Source: Patescibacteria group bacterium
GTDB lineage: Bacteria; Patescibacteriota; Minisyncoccia; Phycocordibacterales; UBA12079
Reading direction: 5' to 3'
Assembly: GCA_018821685.1 (NCBI GenBank)
Contig: JAHJLO010000034.1
Location: 1 to 7,652 of the forward strand
Length of the DNA: 7,652 nt
A program made the translations under genes and the position numbers. The first letter of the stretch is position 1. Each line of letters starts with the position of its first letter. Shown here in pieces: positions 4,889 through 7,652 of the stretch. The notes beneath the pieces are model-generated. The model had not been told where the DNA came from. It did no database searches and saw nothing but the letters and a program-made list of their open reading frames with translations.

Positions 4889-5413
4889 ATGGATTTATCA
4901 AAAATCACGATTCAAACAGAAAGGTTGTTACTAGTCCCTATTTCTTCAAAATTCAGAAAGGTAATCTTCAAGGAATTAACCAAAGAAATAACTAAGTATA
5001 TGTTTCCTCAACCAACAGGAAATATAAAAGACACAGATAATTTTCTCAAAAACTCCGTTGATAAAATAAGAAAGGGTGAGGATTTAATCTTTGCCATTAC
5101 GAACCCTAAAAACGGAGAATTTCTGGGGTGTATAGGACTTCATCACCTTAACCAAAAATCTCCAGAATTAGGGATTTGGCTAAAAAAAGACGCCCATGGT
5201 TATAAATATGGGCAAGAAGCAATGCGTGGAGTAAAAAACTGGGCAGATAAAAATTTAACTTATTCTTATCTTAAATATCCAGTGGCAAAAGCAAACGTCC
5301 CCAGCAGAAAAGTAGCGGAATCCTTAGGAGGTAAAGTCGCGTCTCCTTATATACTAAGAAATCAGATAGGAGAAGAATGCGATGGTTTAATTTATAGAAT
5401 ACCTCATTCTTAA
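4889..5413 (+). CDS. GNAT-family N-acetyltransferase (RimJ/RimL-like)
   Basis: This is a 174-residue protein of the acetyltransferase-3 type, near the family's usual size. It opens with the characteristic beta strand ITIQTERLLLVPIS (6-19). FAITNPKNGEFLGCIGLHHL (68-87) provides the strands before the cofactor site. HGYKYGQEAM (103-112) corresponds to the acetyl-CoA pyrophosphate loop, normally with a G-x-G/A core. AKANVPSRKVAESLGGK (133-149) is the conserved Asn-x2-Ser helix. By family it moves an acetyl group from acetyl-CoA to an amine such as a protein N-terminus, amino sugar or drug; the substrate is unknown. AAGGAG (4877-4882), six bases before ATG, is a strong ribosome site. The gene stands alone on the plus strand, behind a terminator and hairpins that may attenuate its expression, and converges on the Cys-rich gene. 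Confidence 0.9.
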   Translation: MDLSKITIQTERLLLVPISSKFRKVIFKELTKEITKYMFPQPTGNIKDTDNFLKNSVDKIRKGEDLIFAITNPKNGEFLGCIGLHHLNQKSPELGIWLKKDAHGYKYGQEAMRGVKNWADKNLTYSYLKYPVAKANVPSRKVAESLGGKVASPYILRNQIGEECDGLIYRIPHS

Positions 5414-5422
5414 AAACAAAAC

Positions 5423-5443
5423 TTTAGTGACTCGGCCACTAAA
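5423..5443 (+). other. Short hairpin just after the GNAT gene
   Basis: TTTAGTG (5423-5429) pairs with CACTAAA (5437-5443) around a 7-nt loop, ten bases past the GNAT stop. It has no T-run and stands directly before the real terminator; it may stabilise the mRNA end. Confidence 0.4.
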
Positions 5444-5450
5444 TAATTAC

Positions 5451-5481
5451 AAAAGCGACTTCCAAGGAAGCCGCTTTTTTT
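5451..5481 (+). terminator. Bidirectional terminator shared by GNAT and the Cys-rich gene
   Basis: A 13-bp stem with one mismatch (AAAAGCGACTTCC 5451-5463 with GGAAGCCGCTTTT 5466-5478) is followed by seven T (5475-5481) for the plus strand. On the minus strand it ends in four T and lies 28 bp beyond the stop of the convergent gene at 5509. Confidence 0.85.
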
Positions 5482-5508
5482 ATTCGATATTACTTAAATA
5501 AATTATTG

Positions 5509-5877
5509 TTATTTCGCCCGAAGAGCTGGGTCGTCTTGTTTAATTCTTTGAATCATCTGGTTAGCAAGTAATTCAGCCCTGACGAAGTCGGGTTTAGGGT
5601 AACTCATTTCCTGAACAAGTTGCCAAAAAATAGTTTCAAGGCCTTCAACCATTGAAAAATTGCAAAATTTATCTTTCCATAAAGGGCAAAAACCACATTT
5701 TCTGTATTCCCCATATTCCGAACAATAGCCACAAGATTTACAGACATTTAAATCTCCCCAACCCCTGAGGTGAGAATCAAAAGGTTTTTTCTCCTTAATT
5801 TTTTTTAAAATTTCCTCTCATTTTTCCAAAGAATCTTTATGTCTTAAAGGCCATTGTCCACTAAGTTGATGTTCCAC
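5509..5877 (-). pseudogene. Six-cysteine small protein gene interrupted by one in-frame UGA
   Basis: On the minus strand a frame runs from GTG 5877 to TAA 5511-5509, 122 codons plus stop, broken only by TGA at 5820-5818 (codon 20). AAGGAG (5889-5884) lies six bases before GTG, and a promoter-like pair lies further up, so the start is well supported. Residues 46-72 hold a CxxCxxC-x8-CxxC-x7-C cluster (VCKSCGYCSEYG, then KCGFCPLWKDKFC), which could bind zinc or an iron-sulfur cluster. A charged helix precedes it (EEILKKIKEKK, 21-31), and the C-terminal part is helical (about 76-114). I do not recognise the family by name. The open frame continues over 102 codons after the TGA with protein-like composition, so this was recently, or still is, one gene. 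Options are a nonsense mutation, a sequencing error (for example GGA, TTA or AGA read as TGA), or programmed readthrough. There is no selenocysteine evidence. Confidence 0.7.
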
Positions 5878-5930
5878 AACGATCTCCTTATTTGAATAAT
5901 TTACTTTCTTAACTTCTGATTTCTAAAAAG

Positions 5931-5959
5931 ACAATACTCCAATATGGCGAAAAAATCAA
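5931..5959 (-). promoter_or_regulatory. Promoter of the Cys-rich gene
   Basis: On the minus strand TTGATT (5959-5954), a 17-nt spacer and TATTGT (5936-5931) give a plausible sigma-70 promoter. The leader of about 47 nt carries the AAGGAG ribosome site. It lies just beyond the dnaK terminator, which makes the Cys-rich gene an independent unit. Confidence 0.45.
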
Positions 5960-5984
5960 CGTTTTTAAAAAATCTCACGCGAGA

Positions 5985-6031
5985 AAAAAATAAAAGTTCG
6001 TTAGGTAAAACCTAACGAACTTTTATTTTTT
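5985..6031 (-). terminator. Very strong terminator after dnaK
   Basis: A perfect 21-bp stem (5985-6005 with 6011-6031; core GTTCGTTAGG / CCTAACGAAC) with a 5-nt loop is flanked by A- and T-tracts on both sides. Read on the minus strand it ends in seven T (5990-5984), 50 bp after the dnaK stop. It would also stop plus-strand transcription. From 6032 to 6080 I see nothing else. Confidence 0.92.
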
Positions 6032-6080
6032 CATCTCTTTCTCAAAGACTCTAGAGATATCTTTGTCTTTTGATGAAGGG

Positions 6081-7652
6081 TTATTTATTTTCTTCTGTTC
6101 CTTCATCTTCAGGTTTACCCTCTTCAAACTCAGCATCTCTCACATTCTCTCCTTCAGAAGCTTGTGTTTGATCTCCTGCAGTGGCATTCGCTTCTGGCTG
6201 TGCCTGTGCTCCTCCTGAGGCGGATCCTTCGGACATCGCTGAACCGATTTTCTGCATCTCAGTTGAAAGTTCATCTGAAGCTTTTTTAATATCTTCTAGG
6301 TTGTCACCATTCTTTGCTGTTTTAAGTGCTTCTATTTTTACATTCACTCCAGTCTTTATATCCTCTCCTATTTTTCCTTCTGCATCTTTCAAAGCTTTTT
6401 CAGCTGTATAAATCATTTGCTCTGCGACGTTCTTAGCTTCAATAACCTCTTTTTTCTTTTTATCTTCGTCAGCATGCATCTCCGCATCTTTTTTCATTTT
6501 TTCAATATCCTCGTCGCTCAAAGATGAAGTTGCTTCAATTCTAATTGAGTTTTCTTTTCCTGTTGTTTTATCTTTCGCTTTAACATTTAAAATACCATTG
6601 GCATCAATATCAAATGTAACTTCAACCTGAGGAACACCTCTTGGAGCTGGGGCAATTCCATCAAGAATAAATCTTCCTAAAGATTTATTATCTGTTGCTA
6701 AAGGTCTCTCTCCTTGAACAACGTGAATTTCTGTCGAAGTCTGGTTGTCAGAAGCCGTTGAGAAAACTTGAGATTTTGAAGTCGGAATAGTTGTATTCTT
6801 TTCAATAAGTTTTGTCGCAACACCTCCCATTGTTTCAATTCCGAATGAAAGAGGAATAACATCAAGAAGAAGAACATCTTTAACATCTCCCTGCAATACA
6901 CCGGCTTGAATAGCTGCACCATCGGCAACAACCTCGTCTGGGTTAATAGATTGATTAGGTTCTTTTCCATTAAACAAAGCTTTCACTGCTTCTTTAATCG
7001 CAGGCATTCTTGTCTGCCCTCCAACTAAAACTATCTCATCAATATCTGAAATTTCAAAAGGTGATGCTTCAAGAGCCCTTTTTGTAATTTCGATTGATCT
7101 TGTTATATAATCGCTAGCCAGTTCTTCTAAATTAGCTCTGCTAAGTTTAAGTAATAAGTGTTTAGGACCATTTGCATCTGAAGTGATAAAAGGAATATTA
7201 ATCTCTGATTCTGAAGCAGAAGAGAGTTCAATTTTTGCTTTTTCTGAAGCTTCATCTAGTCTCTGCAAAGCCAAAGGATCTTTTGAAAGATCAATTCCAT
7301 TTTCTTTTTTAAACTCATCTAAAATCCATCGGATAATTTTTTGATCAATGTCTTTACCTCCCATATGAGAATCTCCATCTGTTGATTTTACTTCAACAAC
7401 ATCATCTCCAACTTCTAGAACAGACACATCGAAAGTACCACCACCAAAATCGAACACTACGATTTGCTGATCTGTCTTTTTATTAAAACCGTAAGCTAAA
7501 GCTGCAGCGGTTGGTTCATTTATAATTCTTTTTACATCAAGTCCTGCAATTTTTCCAGCATCTTTGGTAGCTTTTCTTTGAGCGTCGTTGAAATAAGCAG
7601 GAACTGTAATAATAGCTTCTGTGATTTTCTCTCCGATTTTTGCTTCAGCATC
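6081..7652 (-). CDS. dnaK: Chaperone DnaK (Hsp70), missing its N-terminus at the window edge
   Basis: The frame enters at the right edge and gives 523 residues; about the first 120 of a normal DnaK are outside. The visible ATPase domain has ITVPAYFNDAQRKAT (near 14-28), INEPTAAALAYG, the phosphate loop FDFGGGTFDVS (67-77), and VGGQTRMP (210-217, where VGGSTRIP is common). The interdomain linker is DVLLLDV (259-265). The beta substrate-binding domain and helical lid follow. The tail is low-complexity, rich in Ala, Gly, Gln and Glu, and includes DAEFEEG. An ORF search would place a false start at GTG 7457 (a Val inside the ATPase core); the true start lies beyond the window. It is an ATP-driven cytoplasmic chaperone that works with DnaJ and GrpE. 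It ends in TAA, followed by a strong terminator, so dnaJ is not in its transcript. Its promoter and any grpE are not visible. Confidence 0.98.
   Translation of the reverse strand, partial: DAEAKIGEKITEAIITVPAYFNDAQRKATKDAGKIAGLDVKRIINEPTAAALAYGFNKKTDQQIVVFDFGGGTFDVSVLEVGDDVVEVKSTDGDSHMGGKDIDQKIIRWILDEFKKENGIDLSKDPLALQRLDEASEKAKIELSSASESEINIPFITSDANGPKHLLLKLSRANLEELASDYITRSIEITKRALEASPFEISDIDEIVLVGGQTRMPAIKEAVKALFNGKEPNQSINPDEVVADGAAIQAGVLQGDVKDVLLLDVIPLSFGIETMGGVATKLIEKNTTIPTSKSQVFSTASDNQTSTEIHVVQGERPLATDNKSLGRFILDGIAPAPRGVPQVEVTFDIDANGILNVKAKDKTTGKENSIRIEATSSLSDEDIEKMKKDAEMHADEDKKKKEVIEAKNVAEQMIYTAEKALKDAEGKIGEDIKTGVNVKIEALKTAKNGDNLEDIKKASDELSTEMQKIGSAMSEGSASGGAQAQPEANATAGDQTQASEGENVRDAEFEEGKPEDEGTEENK

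Noticed and set aside
5581..5590. GACGAAGTCG shared with the palindromic element at 3392-3401
   Set aside because: A single 10-mer, self-complementary at its ends and inside a coding frame at 5581; the similarity does not extend, so chance is likely.
5818..5820. Genome-wide UGA=Gly code (Gracilibacteria/Absconditabacteria type)
   Set aside because: The trpS, tyrS, plsC, dnaJ and dnaK frames contain no in-frame TGA over more than 1,600 codons, and the 81-aa gene ends in TGA close to its terminator.
6181..6411. Plus-strand 76-codon frame opposite the dnaK tail
   Set aside because: Its composition mirrors the low-complexity dnaK tail and lid; no start signals.
6698..6970. Minus-strand 90-codon frame inside dnaK
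   Set aside because: It is out of frame with the well-conserved DnaK substrate-binding domain.
1..7652. CRISPR arrays, tRNA or rRNA genes, insertion sequences with transposase
   Set aside because: I saw no regularly spaced repeats, cloverleaf or rRNA motifs, or transposase frames on either strand.

Overview
This AT-rich window carries mostly housekeeping genes: three translation or chaperone proteins of nearly standard type, a membrane-lipid acyltransferase, and several small unknowns. Short intergenic gaps, A+T-rich coding sequence, tight gene packing, a type-2 TyrRS and small lineage-specific proteins suggest a small-genome bacterium. My best guess is Patescibacteria/CPR, Parcubacteria-like, but this is an inference from style and not from a marker gene. 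The core genes use the standard code: no UGA interrupts trpS, tyrS, plsC, dnaJ or dnaK. That argues against the UGA=Gly lineages Gracilibacteria and Absconditabacteria.

Layout. Positions 1-2007 (minus strand) form an apparent operon, tyrS, then a 127-aa one-TM coiled-coil protein resembling the C-terminal end of SPFH/HflC proteins, then trpS, which runs off the left edge. A divergent promoter region (2008-2141) leads on the plus strand to an 81-aa unknown protein with its own terminator. On the minus strand, dnaJ (3432-4499) is followed by a plsC-type acyltransferase (2564-3271). Between them lies a roughly 130-bp imperfect palindrome that looks like an inserted dispersed element. From 4500 to 4888 there is no large gene, but the stretch is rich in signals: a perfect 12-bp inverted repeat at the dnaJ promoter, a plus-strand promoter, a 44-codon ORF that folds into a long helix, a strong terminator, and two hairpins ahead of a GNAT acetyltransferase gene (4889-5413, plus). 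A shared bidirectional terminator then separates GNAT from a convergent minus-strand gene (5509-5877) for a six-cysteine small protein. That gene has one in-frame UGA at codon 20. A 21-bp terminator and the 3' part of dnaK (6081-7652, truncated by the window edge) follow.

Two themes stand out. First, tyrS, dnaJ and the 44-codon ORF each have a -10-like box only 6-7 nt before ATG, which predicts leaderless mRNAs. The core minus-strand genes lack Shine-Dalgarno sequences, whereas the accessory-looking genes (81-aa unknown, GNAT, Cys-rich protein) have them. Second, the noncoding DNA around dnaJ holds palindromes that the genes do not explain. These are the best candidates for undescribed regulatory or mobile elements. 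DnaK and DnaJ work together in protein folding, but their genes are not adjacent here. No complete novel multi-gene system such as defence, CRISPR or biosynthesis is visible.
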